Of a DNA stretch of 64,000 nt, positions 19,637-27,880 are shown piece after piece. The position numbers were made by a program, and so were the translations under genes. Where the stretch lies: positions 513,905 to 577,904 of the forward strand of contig NZ_FRCY01000002.1 of NCBI RefSeq assembly GCF_900143075.1, given 5' to 3'. How positions within the stretch are numbered: the stretch's first letter is position 1; each line of letters starts with the position of its first letter. The notes under the pieces were generated by a model. It did no database searches. It was given only the letters and a program-made list of their open reading frames with translations, and was not told the origin of the DNA. This DNA comes from Cyclobacterium lianum (lineage in GTDB: Bacteria; Bacteroidota; Bacteroidia; Cytophagales; Cyclobacteriaceae).

Positions 19637-19665
19637 AAAAAAGAAAGCCCTGATTCAGGGCTTTT
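19637..19665 (-). terminator. Terminator after tRNA-Gly
   Basis: Hairpin 19643-19653 / 19655-19665 with an A-run at 19637-19642, which is a T-run on the minus strand. It separates the two tRNA genes into independent transcription units. Confidence 0.75.
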
Positions 19666-19667
19666 CT

Positions 19668-19743
<76 letters not shown>

Positions 19744-19849
19744 TTATCAACTGTAAATACCAAAAGGCTTTTCTTTCCGTATTTGTGAGTGCAAATTTAC
19801 GCTATAATTTCTATTCTCCAATATTCCAAAGGAAATTTTTACGCTTTCA

Positions 19850-19882
19850 AAGCTAGTCTCCTGAATGTAAAGCGACTAGCTT
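19850..19882 (-). terminator. Possible terminator overlapping the mutS stop codon
   Basis: A perfect 9-bp inverted repeat (19850-19858 with 19874-19882) whose one arm includes the mutS stop codon. It is followed on the minus strand only by a weak T-run, so efficiency is doubtful. Confidence 0.35.
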
Positions 19883-22481
19883 ACTCCAAAATTTTCTTTA
19901 CTTCATTCAACTTCAATAATGCCTCCACCGGAGAAATGGTGTTGATATCCAGAGATTCCAGTAAGTCCTTCGCTTCCTTAAACTTGGGATCGATTTCAAA
20001 CAGACTGAGCTGATAATTGTTTTTCGGGATGTCTTTCATTGTATCCTGATGCTGCTTCAATTGCTTGTCCTTTTCCAGGTACTTCATGATCTCTGCCGCC
20101 CTTAAAACCACCGGATTGGGCATTCCTGCCATCTGCGCCACATGTATGCCAAAACTGTGCTCACTGCCGCCTTTTTCCAATTTACGCATAAAAATGACCT
20201 TGTTGCCAACCTCCCGTACGGAAACATTGAAATTCTTTACTTTCGGGAAGTCATGGGCAAGTTGATTCAACTCATGGTAGTGGGTGGCAAACAGGGTTTT
20301 GGCCTTGCACCTGGGATGGTTATGCAGGTATTCTACTATGGACCAGGCAATGGATATACCATCGTAGGTAGAGGTACCCCTTCCGATCTCATCCATCAAT
20401 ACCAGGCTGCGATCCGACAGGTTGTTCAATATGCTTGCCGTCTCGGTCATTTCCACCATAAAGGTAGATTCTCCTTTGGACAGGTTATCCGAAGCCCCCA
20501 CCCGGGTAAAAACCTTGTCTACCATGCCTATGCGTGCAAATGAAGCCGGTACAAAACTACCCATTTGTGCCATCAGCACAATCAGCGCAGTTTGCCGCAA
20601 CAACGCCGACTTGCCAGCCATGTTGGGCCCCGTAATGATAATGACCTGCTGCGAAGAATTATCCAGATAGATGTCATTGGGCACGTACTCCTCTCCTATG
20701 GCCAGTTGCCGTTCTATCACTGGATGCCTGCCATCCCTGATCTCAATAGCATCTGAGCTCGCAATTTTGGGCGCACAATAGTTGTTTTCTGCGGCTACCT
20801 CTGCAAAACTCAACAAACAATCCAGTGCTGCCAATACCCGGGCATTTTGCTGTATCTGTGTCACATAATCTCCCGCATCCTGTACCAATAGCTGGAAATA
20901 TTTTTGTTCCAATACCAGCAAGCGCTCTTCTGCATGCAGGATTTTTTCCTCGTAAGTCTTGAGCTCCTCGGTAATATACCGCTCGGCATTGACCAGGGTC
21001 TGCTTTCGGATCCACTCCGCGGGTACCTTGTCCTTGTGGGTATTGCTCACTTCCAGGTAATATCCAAACACCTTATTAAAAGCCACTTTCAGGGAGCTGA
21101 TGCCTGTTTTCTGCACCTCCCGCTGCTGGATCTGCACCAGGTAGTCTTTTCCGGAGGTGGCCAGCTTGCGGTACTCATCCAAATCAGGATCCACACCATT
21201 CTTAATGATACCCCCCTGATGGGTGAGCATGGGTGCATCCTCCATCAGTTCCTTTTCGATTTTCTCCAGAAGATAGGCGCAGGTATTCAATTGATCTGCC
21301 AGCTTCTTAAGCGCAGCATGGTCTTGTCTGCCCAGCAAGTCCTTAACCGGGAGTGTGCTCTTCAGAGCTTTTTTCAGGTGGTTCATTTCCCTGGGATTGA
21401 TCCTCCCCACCGCTACCTTGGAGATGAGCCGCTCAAGGTCGCCTATATGCTTGAGATGAGAAGATAGCTCTTCTCTCAAATCAGACTCTTCATAAAAATA
21501 ACTGACAGATTTTTGCCTTTCGACTATGGGTTCCTTTTCCTTTAATGGCAGCACCAGCCATTTTTTCATCATCCTGCTACCCATTGGAGTCTGGGTCCTG
21601 TCGAGGATCTGAATGAGCGGAATGCCTCCCTCCTGCTGGGAATAGATCAATTCCAGGTTGCGGATGGTAAATTTATCCAGCCAAACATACTTTTCCTCCG
21701 CAATTCGTGAAATAGAGGCGATGTGCCTGACCTCCTTGTGCTCAGTTTCTTCCAGATAGTACAGCACCGCACCTGCTGCAATGGTACCCAACACCATGTT
21801 TTCGATACCGTAGCCCTTCAGGTTGTTGGTACCAAAATGGTTGACAAGTTTTTCGTAGGTATAATCCTGCTGGTAAACCCAGTCTTCACAGTGAAAAGTG
21901 GTGAAATCGTTTTTGAGCAAAGCTCCCGCCACTGTACGCGAACCCTTGGAATGGATTACTTCAGAAGGATTGAAACTTTGCAGTAATTTTTCTATGTATG
22001 ACTGGTTCCCTTCCGCACACATGAACTCTCCGGTGGAAAGGTCCAGAAAGGCAATGCCCATCTGGTCTCCCTGAAAGTGTATGCTGGCGAGGAAATTATT
22101 CCTGCGCTTATCCAACACATTGTCATTGTACGCCAGTCCGGGTGTTACCAGTTCGGTCACTCCACGTTTTACAATGCCCTTTACTTCTTTGGGGTCTTCA
22201 AGTTGATCACAGATGGCCACCCGATTTCCTGCCCGGACCAACTTGGGCAGGTAGGCATCCAGGGAATGGTGTGGAAAGCCCGCCAGCTCAATGTGGGAAG
22301 CGGCGCCGTTGGCGCGTTTGGTCAGCACAATATCGAGAATTTTGCTCGCCTTGATGGCATCTTCTCCAAAGGTCTCATAAAAGTCCCCTACCCTGAACAG
22401 CAATATAGCTCCGGGATGTTTTGCCTTGATGGCATTGTATTGTTTCATCAGGGGGGTTTCCTTCACTGCCGGTTTAGCCAT
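19881..22481 (-). CDS. mutS: DNA mismatch repair protein MutS
   Basis: Mismatch-recognition ATPase, 866 aa from the chosen start. The mismatch-binding domain I carries the Phe-x-Glu motif in VGDFYETFGEDA near the N-terminus; connector, lever and clamp domains follow. The ATPase has Walker A TGPNMAGKSALLRQ, Walker B LVLMDEIGRGTSTYDG, and the dimer His-containing FATHYHEL. An open frame continues 34 codons upstream to 22583, but the ATG at 22481 (MAKPAVKETPLMKQY) matches the usual MutS start (ETPLMKQY). It is divergent from the TrmH-type gene. mutL is not in the window. Confidence 0.97.
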   Translation of the reverse strand: MAKPAVKETPLMKQYNAIKAKHPGAILLFRVGDFYETFGEDAIKASKILDIVLTKRANGAASHIELAGFPHHSLDAYLPKLVRAGNRVAICDQLEDPKEVKGIVKRGVTELVTPGLAYNDNVLDKRRNNFLASIHFQGDQMGIAFLDLSTGEFMCAEGNQSYIEKLLQSFNPSEVIHSKGSRTVAGALLKNDFTTFHCEDWVYQQDYTYEKLVNHFGTNNLKGYGIENMVLGTIAAGAVLYYLEETEHKEVRHIASISRIAEEKYVWLDKFTIRNLELIYSQQEGGIPLIQILDRTQTPMGSRMMKKWLVLPLKEKEPIVERQKSVSYFYEESDLREELSSHLKHIGDLERLISKVAVGRINPREMNHLKKALKSTLPVKDLLGRQDHAALKKLADQLNTCAYLLEKIEKELMEDAPMLTHQGGIIKNGVDPDLDEYRKLATSGKDYLVQIQQREVQKTGISSLKVAFNKVFGYYLEVSNTHKDKVPAEWIRKQTLVNAERYITEELKTYEEKILHAEERLLVLEQKYFQLLVQDAGDYVTQIQQNARVLAALDCLLSFAEVAAENNYCAPKIASSDAIEIRDGRHPVIERQLAIGEEYVPNDIYLDNSSQQVIIITGPNMAGKSALLRQTALIVLMAQMGSFVPASFARIGMVDKVFTRVGASDNLSKGESTFMVEMTETASILNNLSDRSLVLMDEIGRGTSTYDGISIAWSIVEYLHNHPRCKAKTLFATHYHELNQLAHDFPKVKNFNVSVREVGNKVIFMRKLEKGGSEHSFGIHVAQMAGMPNPVVLRAAEIMKYLEKDKQLKQHQDTMKDIPKNNYQLSLFEIDPKFKEAKDLLESLDINTISPVEALLKLNEVKKILE

Positions 22482-22584
22482 GTGAGCTTCATGTTTTGTC
22501 AAATAAATCCTGAATTTACCTCTTCCTTGGGATAAACAAAAATACAGCAAAAAATAAGGGCTTTCTAATTTTTCAGGCAACACT

Positions 22585-22592
22585 TATCTTTA
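22585..22592 (+). promoter_or_regulatory. Likely -7 element for the TrmH-type gene
   Basis: TATCTTTA matches seven of eight positions of TAnnTTTG and lies 22 bp before the ATG at 22614, giving a very short leader. Confidence 0.35.
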
Positions 22593-22613
22593 CTGACCAA
22601 ATCCCTTTTGAAT

Positions 22614-23153
22614 ATGAAAAAACTTAGTTTAGATGAACTCAACCGCCTTTCCGTTGAGGCATTTAAAAAGGCCGATAAGAACCCGATAATTCTTATTTTA
22701 GACAACGTTCGCAGCCTGAACAATGTAGGCGCGGCTTTCCGTACAGGTGATGCTTTCCTGGTCGAAAAAATTTACCTTTGTGGCATTACCGGTACGCCTC
22801 CCCACCGGGATATTCACAAAACGGCACTGGGCGCCACCGAGTCAGTAAGCTGGGAGTACCGGGAAAGCACCCTGGACCTGATCAGACAACTTCAGCAGGA
22901 GGGATACAAGGTATGCGTATTGGAACAGGCGTCTCACAGCATTGCGCTACATCGCTTTCAGCCCAAACCGGGCCAACCTTATGCACTTGTTTTTGGCAAT
23001 GAGGTCTTCGGAGTCCATGAGGATGTGTTACTCGCAGCTGATCATGTACTGGAAATCCCCCAGTTAGGTACCAAACATTCACTAAATATTTCAGTTTCTA
23101 TTGGTATAGCCCTGTGGGACCTGGTATGCAAAACAGAGGGTCTCAATCAGTAA
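22614..23153 (+). CDS. TrmH/SpoU family RNA 2'-O-methyltransferase
   Basis: SPOUT-fold SAM-dependent methyltransferase (179 aa) that methylates the ribose 2'-OH of tRNA or rRNA. The three motifs are visible: motif 1 LDNVRSLNNVGAAFRTGDAF with the catalytic Asn/Arg, motif 2 ALVFGNEVFGV, and motif 3 LGTKHSLNISVSIGIALWDLV, which forms the trefoil knot. A TTG at 22608 gives a two-codon longer frame; the ATG at 22614 is preferred. The exact target nucleotide cannot be told. It is divergent from mutS. Confidence 0.9.
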   Translation: MKKLSLDELNRLSVEAFKKADKNPIILILDNVRSLNNVGAAFRTGDAFLVEKIYLCGITGTPPHRDIHKTALGATESVSWEYRESTLDLIRQLQQEGYKVCVLEQASHSIALHRFQPKPGQPYALVFGNEVFGVHEDVLLAADHVLEIPQLGTKHSLNISVSIGIALWDLVCKTEGLNQ

Positions 23154-23253
23154 ACAGACCTATACCGGATAAAGGGTGCAATCAGCCCTTTCAACCTTAC
23201 CTCAATTATTCCGTTATAAGCTAAAGTTATCAGGCTAAAATTTAACGAAAGTC

Positions 23254-24024
23254 ATGAGAAGAAAGCTTTCCCTAATGGCATGTTTCTGTTTTGCAATCCT
23301 GCTCAGCAATTGTAAAACCAGTCAACCACTGCCCATAGGAGATACCAGTGAAAACGCCCTGGATTGGGAGGGAACTTATTCTGGTGTGCTGCCCTGTGCA
23401 GATTGTGAAGGCATCGCCATCTCCATCAGCCTGGACAGGGAAGGGAAATACGTAAAAAGCAGCCGCTACCTGGGAAAAAGTGAAGAAGCATTTCGCCAGG
23501 AAGGACGTTTCGAATGGAACTCAGCCGGCAATACCATTACATTGGCCGGTATATCGGATTCACCCGACCGGTATTTGGTAGGCGAAAACCAACTTTTCCA
23601 CCTGGATCAGGAGGGCAACAGGATCAGGGGAGCCCTGGCCGATAAGTATGTATTGAAAAAAGTCGTTGACAAAGCCGGACATCCCTTGCTTAACAGCAAA
23701 TGGGTACTAAAAGGAATGGAAAATTATCCGCATGAGGACTGGAGTCCCGGGACAATCTTTGTTTTTCTGGAGGAGGATAGTAGTCGCCTTCACGGTTTTG
23801 GAGGCTGCAATAACTTTTTCGGGGTGTATACCCTGAAAGCAGGAGACGGACTGGAACTTGGAAAAATAGGCAGGACCCAAAAATTTTGTCAGGATGAAAT
23901 GCAAGCGGAAAACATCTTTTTTGAATCCCTTGAACAGGTCCGAAATTACCAATTGATGGAGAATGTACTGGAATTAAGAGACGAAAATGGCACCTTGCTG
24001 CTCACCTTTGGCCGGGATGTCTGA
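23254..24024 (+). CDS. NlpE-like plus META-domain lipoprotein
   Basis: Envelope lipoprotein of 256 aa. The signal peptide ends in a lipobox-like LSNC (Cys20). Residues about 35-135 match the NlpE N-terminal domain (WEGTYSGVLPCADCEGIAISISL, with its CxxC). Residues about 145-255 match a META/HslJ domain (LNSKWVLKGM, LHGFGGCNNFFGVY, GRTQKFC). NlpE-META fusions are known in Bacteroidota. NlpE in Enterobacteria reports envelope stress through Cpx; no CpxAR pair is nearby, so the role here is unknown. It is monocistronic and convergent with the sigma-factor operon. Confidence 0.85.
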   Translation: MRRKLSLMACFCFAILLSNCKTSQPLPIGDTSENALDWEGTYSGVLPCADCEGIAISISLDREGKYVKSSRYLGKSEEAFRQEGRFEWNSAGNTITLAGISDSPDRYLVGENQLFHLDQEGNRIRGALADKYVLKKVVDKAGHPLLNSKWVLKGMENYPHEDWSPGTIFVFLEEDSSRLHGFGGCNNFFGVYTLKAGDGLELGKIGRTQKFCQDEMQAENIFFESLEQVRNYQLMENVLELRDENGTLLLTFGRDV

Positions 24025-24081
24025 AAAACTCCTTAAATCATTAGGAGATTTGTCAGAATAGGTATTACCTGGTGAAAGGAG

Positions 24082-24120
24082 GCATACCCCCGGTACCTTC
24101 TGCAAAGGCCGGAGGTATGC
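24082..24120. repeat. 12-bp imperfect inverted repeat in a convergent intergenic region
   Basis: Arms 24082-24093 and 24109-24120 (one mismatch, 15-nt loop), GC-rich, placed between the convergent NlpE/META and DUF4252 genes. It has no T-run on either side, so it is a hairpin but not a canonical intrinsic terminator. Confidence 0.5.
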
Positions 24121-24145
24121 ACCCACCGGTTTTATATTGATACCA

Positions 24146-24634
24146 TCAAATTCCTTTACCTACTTTGGCCAGCGCTTTCTGGTCAAACTGACCTTCCAGC
24201 TCAATAACCATATAGTCCGAATCGGGCCCGGAATGGATCAGTAATACCAGACCCTTCATGCTGCGCTCTCCCAGGGAATAAATGGACACCCCGCTATCTT
24301 TCTCTTCTGCCTCCATCATGAGTTCGTAATTTTCCCGCCGCAGGCCCTGCGACAGCTTTTTAAAATCAGACCGGGCCTGATCACCATTCACCGGCAGCTT
24401 AAAAAGCTTTACCCGGTCAATGCTTTCTGTAATGGCAGACAAATTGGCTTCCTCTATGTCAATGTCCCAACCTTTGGCAAAATCGAGAAAGTTGCCTGCC
24501 AGATCCAGGTGGAAGAATGCGTCATTATCCTTGTATTGCTGATACAGCCGGTCAACACTTTTGCTCTGGCCAAAAAGACTCAGTGGTAAATAAAACAGAA
24601 GCGACAGTAATGTGATGTTCAATGCATTTTTCAT
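24146..24634 (-). CDS. DUF4252 exported protein (second copy)
   Basis: Small exported protein of 162 aa with a signal peptide (about 1-22, ending LFGQ-SK). The mature part matches the DUF4252 pattern: an early helix VDRLYQQYKDNDAFFHLDLAGNFLDF, a middle VKLFKLP strand, and a C-terminal LVLLIHSGPDSDYMVIELEGQF. It is the last gene of an ECF sigma operon, paralogous to the gene just upstream (37 bp spacing). Molecular function is unknown. Its placement suggests a periplasmic output or signal of the sigma system. Confidence 0.8.
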   Translation of the reverse strand: MKNALNITLLSLLFYLPLSLFGQSKSVDRLYQQYKDNDAFFHLDLAGNFLDFAKGWDIDIEEANLSAITESIDRVKLFKLPVNGDQARSDFKKLSQGLRRENYELMMEAEEKDSGVSIYSLGERSMKGLVLLIHSGPDSDYMVIELEGQFDQKALAKVGKGI

Positions 24635-24671
24635 AATGGTGTTTCGTTTATTTTCAAATGGTAGATATTGT

Positions 24672-25199
24672 TCATTCCTTTTTTGCCTGGCCGTATTCCT
24701 TCATTCCGGGCAGGTTGGTCTTTTCAGAAAGCATGTTCAGGTCCTGGTAGGTAAAATCGCCCAACATACTCATGAGTGTAAATTCATTTGTTGCACCGGA
24801 AATCATCAATAACTCTTTGATACGACCACGCTCTTCACGCACCATAAATTTAAGCGAGCTACCCTTGTCCCGGATATCCATCAGCTCCTCGTATTGGTTG
24901 CGGTTGAGTAGACCAATCGCTTCATCAAACATACTCAGTCCGGTCACCTGCTCCCCGGAAAGTATGCGGATTCCCCTGACTTTGGAAATGAGACTGAAAA
25001 GTTCTTCTGCGTCCTCATCTCCCTCCGGGCTATTGGCATTCAGAAATCCGCCTGCCATTTGCATCATTTTGGGGCTGATAAACACCCGTGAAAAGCGCTC
25101 GTCGTCCATGTATTTGCTGTAAAAGCGCTCAATGGCGTCCTCCTGCGCCTGTACCAGTACAGGGACAAGCAAAACGATCAGTAATAGGATTTTTTTCAT
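24672..25199 (-). CDS. DUF4252 exported protein (first copy)
   Basis: Exported protein of 175 aa with a short signal peptide (about 1-18, ending VQAQ). The DUF4252 elements are visible: IERFYSKYMDDERFSRVFISPKMM, an ISKVRGIRIL strand, and LKELMLISG-like sequence near the end. Its ATG overlaps the stop of the preceding gene by 4 bp, so translation is probably coupled. It is a paralogue of the gene at 24146-24634; the two likely arose by tandem duplication. Confidence 0.82.
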   Translation of the reverse strand: MKKILLLIVLLVPVLVQAQEDAIERFYSKYMDDERFSRVFISPKMMQMAGGFLNANSPEGDEDAEELFSLISKVRGIRILSGEQVTGLSMFDEAIGLLNRNQYEELMDIRDKGSSLKFMVREERGRIKELLMISGATNEFTLMSMLGDFTYQDLNMLSEKTNLPGMKEYGQAKKE

Positions 25200-25624
25200 C
25201 TTTGATGTTGGTTATTGATTTCATACCAATCTGCTCCTGTGTTGAGGTATTTCAGATTTTCCACATTTTCAAGTTCTTGACTGCCTCTTTGCAGCTGCTC
25301 CTGTATCAGCTCCATCGCCGCCACCACCTGCAGGTAAGCCTGCTTTCTTTGTTGCTCCCTGTAGCTTTCATACCCCCACCAGCACGCTGCAATCGTACAC
25401 AGCAGGGCTACTCCCGCTGCCAGACGCTGCCAGGGCAATCCCGCATATGGTTTGGGGATGGCTTTAGGCTTTTCCCCACGCAAAGCGACTATTCCTTTTC
25501 TAAAGGATTTTTCCGGACCAGCTACCGGCAAGTCCCCGGGATTGCCAAAGAGCAAGTTTTCTTCTTCCAGGCTGCTCTCGCCGCTCCAATATTTTTCCCA
25601 CAATTCAGATTTGTCCTTTTTCAT
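25196..25624 (-). CDS. Putative anti-sigma-like membrane protein
   Basis: 142-aa protein with one predicted membrane helix (about residues 66-84, the stretch LAAGVALLCTIAACWWGY) between a short N-terminal cytoplasmic segment and a C-terminal helical segment. The N-terminal ELWEKYWSGESSLEEENLLF resembles the start of small anti-sigma-like proteins paired with ECF factors in Bacteroidota. It lacks the zinc-binding His-x3-Cys-x2-Cys of ZAS anti-sigmas. It overlaps the sigma gene by 20 bp and the first DUF4252 gene by 4 bp. The anti-sigma role is inferred from context and topology. Confidence 0.6.
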   Translation of the reverse strand: MKKDKSELWEKYWSGESSLEEENLLFGNPGDLPVAGPEKSFRKGIVALRGEKPKAIPKPYAGLPWQRLAAGVALLCTIAACWWGYESYREQQRKQAYLQVVAAMELIQEQLQRGSQELENVENLKYLNTGADWYEINNQHQR

Positions 25625-26102
25625 TGTTTTGCAGATAAGTTTTTAACTTTTTTCTCGCCCGATGCAGGTTTACTTTCACCTGTGCTTCAGATATCTCCAT
25701 ATAGCCCGCAATCTCCTGATGCATTAGTCCTTCTACTTCCCGCAGGAAGAATATTTCTCTTTGTTTGGCCGGGAGAAGGTCCAGAAAGCGGTAAACCATT
25801 TTCACTTCATGAGAAAAATCGGCTGATTCAAGATTCCCATGCATTTCTACTACCTGCGCTTCGTCCAATACCTCATATCTCCCCTCCCGTCTGATTTGCA
25901 TCAGCGATTCATTTTTCAGCGTTCGCATCATCCACCCTTTCGGATTATCCATTTTCTCCAGGGCTCTGGCATGCACAAATCCCCTGGTAAGGGTTTCTTG
26001 TACAGCGTCCTGTGCTTTATCTCTGTCCTTTAACCAAAGCAGGGCAAAACGGTAGAGTTTATTTTTCAGGGGCCAGATTTCGCTTTCAAAAAAGGACTTC
26101 AT
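25605..26102 (-). CDS. ECF-type RNA polymerase sigma factor
   Basis: Sigma-70 family protein of 165 aa with only regions 2 and 4. Region 2 spans about 8-75 (LYRFALLWLKDRDKAQDAVQETLTRGF, then PKGWMMRTLKNESL). Region 4 spans about 105-160 and holds the helix-turn-helix LPAKQREIFFLREVEGLMHQEIAGYMEISEAQVKVNLHRARKKL. It is the first gene of a four-gene operon with a putative anti-sigma and two DUF4252 proteins. A TGTAACC motif at 26132-26138 (minus strand), 30 bp before the start, resembles the -35 of autoregulated ECF promoters. Confidence 0.92.
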   Translation of the reverse strand: MKSFFESEIWPLKNKLYRFALLWLKDRDKAQDAVQETLTRGFVHARALEKMDNPKGWMMRTLKNESLMQIRREGRYEVLDEAQVVEMHGNLESADFSHEVKMVYRFLDLLPAKQREIFFLREVEGLMHQEIAGYMEISEAQVKVNLHRARKKLKTYLQNNEKGQI

Positions 26103-26131
26103 ACAGGTAGGTGATGCTTGAAAAATAGAAA

Positions 26132-26138
26132 GGTTACA
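26132..26138 (-). promoter_or_regulatory. Candidate ECF -35 motif before the sigma operon
   Basis: TGTAACC on the minus strand, 30 bp before the sigma ATG. ECF promoters often have an AAC-containing -35, so this could be an autoregulatory site. No clear -10 could be fixed. Confidence 0.25.
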
Positions 26139-26334
26139 CTTTTTGGAAAAATATTTTAGAATTTTTGGTTTTGAAGGCGCAGTGCTACCAATCCATTCGA
26201 AATTTTAAACAAGCGCCTCAAGACGGGGTTTAAACCTAAATTAAAATAGTATGCCTCCTTACTATTTATTAATTTGCCGCTGCAAAGCATACCCTTTCAA
26301 TATGGAAATAATTTTCAGGCAAACGGAAAAAAAT

Positions 26335-26366
26335 GGACAAAAAAAAGCCCCGACAAAGTCAGGGCT
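26335..26366 (-). terminator. Terminator after tRNA-Phe
   Basis: A 9-bp stem (26346-26354 with 26358-26366, one mismatch) and a long A-run to its left (26335-26346), which reads as a T-run on the minus strand. Confidence 0.75.
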
Positions 26367-26368
26367 GC

Positions 26369-26444
26369 TGGTGGTGATGAGTGGGCTCGAACCACCGACT
26401 CACGGATTTTCAGTCCGATGCTCTACCAACTGAGCTACATCACC
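26369..26444 (-). tRNA. tRNA-Phe (anticodon GAA)
   Basis: 73-nt tRNA body (26372-26444) plus an encoded CCA at 26369-26371. Acceptor GGTGATG pairs with CATCACC, the discriminator is A, the anticodon loop is CTGAAAA, the D arm is GCTCAGTTGGTAGAGC, and the TpsiC arm is GTGGG/CCCAC around TTCGA with one offset pair. Confidence 0.96.
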
Positions 26445-26474
26445 GCCGAAAGTGATGCAAAGGTAGGTATTTGT

Positions 26475-26482
26475 TACTTTTG
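26475..26482 (+). promoter_or_regulatory. -7 element for the Fe-S electron-transfer operon
   Basis: TACTTTTG matches TAnnTTTG, 51 bp before the ATG at 26533 and just outside the divergent tRNA-Phe. Confidence 0.45.
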
Positions 26483-26532
26483 TACAAATGATTTGGCTAA
26501 AAAAATAGAAGGAATAGAACAATCAATTCAAT

Positions 26533-27870
26533 ATGAGCAGCTTACCACAAATCCTTTTTTTACTGGTCTTGGGCGGGGCAGGATACCTGCTGTACAGACG
26601 CATCAGTTTCCTCCGGAAGACCATCATGCTGGGAAAGCAGGTCTCACGGACCGATCATCCGAAAGAAAGGTGGAAAACGATGATGTTGGTAGCTTTTGGG
26701 CAGAAAAAAATGTTTAAAAGACTGGCCCCTGCCTTGCTTCACCTTGTTATCTACTTTTCGTTTATCGTCATCAATCTGGAAGTTTTGGAATTTATCATTG
26801 ATGGCATTGCAGGCACCCACCGTATTTTTGCGCCGGTTTTGGCAGGCTTTTATACAGTAGCCATCAATATTTTTGAAATCCTCGCCATGGGCGTGTTGGT
26901 CTCCTGCGTGTTTTTCCTCCTCCGAAGAAACATTACCAAGGTTCCCAGGCTGAGCTCCTCCGAATTAAAAGGTTGGCCAAAATTGGATGCCAACCTTATT
27001 TTGTGGATAGAAATCCTCCTTATGCTGGCGATACTCACGATGAATGCTACCGACCAGATACTCGCTTACAGGGGTGTAGAAAAATACATACCCCTGGGCG
27101 GGCTCTGGATAAGCGGAAGCATGCAATGGATCTTTGACGGGCTGAGTAACAATGCCCTCCTGACTTTGGAAAGGTTTGCATGGTGGTTTCACATCATTGG
27201 TATTTTGGCTTTTGCGGTTTATGTGACCTACTCGAAGCACCTGCATATCTTTCTTTCGTTTCCCAATACCTGGTATGCCAATCTGGAGCCCAAAGGCAAA
27301 ATGCCAAACATGGATGTGGTCACCAGAGAGGTGAAACTAATGCTAGGCCTGCAGACGGAGCCATCTGCAGATGAACCCGCAGCGGCTGAAGCGGGTCGGT
27401 TTGGTGCAAAAGATGTCAATGACCTTACCTGGGTAAATATCATGAATGCTTTTTCCTGCACGGAATGCGGCAGGTGTACTGCCGAATGCCCGGCCAATAT
27501 TACAGGCAAAAAACTATCCCCGAGAAAAATAATGATGGATACCAGGGACAGAGCTGAAGAGGTCAGTATCAATATGCAAGCCGGAAAGAAGGGTTTTGAC
27601 GATGGCAAGTCATTGCTGGGCGATTATATCAGCCAGGAAGAAATTAACGCCTGCACGAGTTGCAATGCCTGCGTAGAAGCCTGTCCCATCAACATTGATC
27701 CTCTGGCAATTATCCTGGAAATGCGGAGGTATACAGCCATGGAGGAAAGTGGCAGTCCTGCCCAATGGAATGCCATGTTTCAGAATGTAGAAACCAGTTT
27801 TGCGCCCTGGAAGTTTGCCCCTTCAGATCGCTTTAACTGGGCATCAGAAATCAATAAAGACGCAAAGTAA
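26533..27870 (+). CDS. Membrane-bound 4Fe-4S dicluster protein (HdrE/NarI-like with ferredoxin domain)
   Basis: Integral membrane electron-transfer protein of 445 aa. The first ~270 residues hold about five or six transmembrane helices, with histidines in helices (ALLHLVIYFSFIVIN, WWFHIIGILAFAVYVTYSKHLHIF) that could ligate haem b. A cytoplasmic domain with two 4Fe-4S motifs follows: CTECGRCTAECP near 313-324 and CTSCNACVEACP near 375-386. It forms an operon with a CCG-domain protein starting 10 bp downstream, the split arrangement of HdrDE-like or GlpC-like quinone reductases. Donor and acceptor are unknown; quinone interaction is inferred. Confidence 0.85.
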   Translation: MSSLPQILFLLVLGGAGYLLYRRISFLRKTIMLGKQVSRTDHPKERWKTMMLVAFGQKKMFKRLAPALLHLVIYFSFIVINLEVLEFIIDGIAGTHRIFAPVLAGFYTVAINIFEILAMGVLVSCVFFLLRRNITKVPRLSSSELKGWPKLDANLILWIEILLMLAILTMNATDQILAYRGVEKYIPLGGLWISGSMQWIFDGLSNNALLTLERFAWWFHIIGILAFAVYVTYSKHLHIFLSFPNTWYANLEPKGKMPNMDVVTREVKLMLGLQTEPSADEPAAAEAGRFGAKDVNDLTWVNIMNAFSCTECGRCTAECPANITGKKLSPRKIMMDTRDRAEEVSINMQAGKKGFDDGKSLLGDYISQEEINACTSCNACVEACPINIDPLAIILEMRRYTAMEESGSPAQWNAMFQNVETSFAPWKFAPSDRFNWASEINKDAK

Positions 27871-27880
27871 GCCAAGAAAA

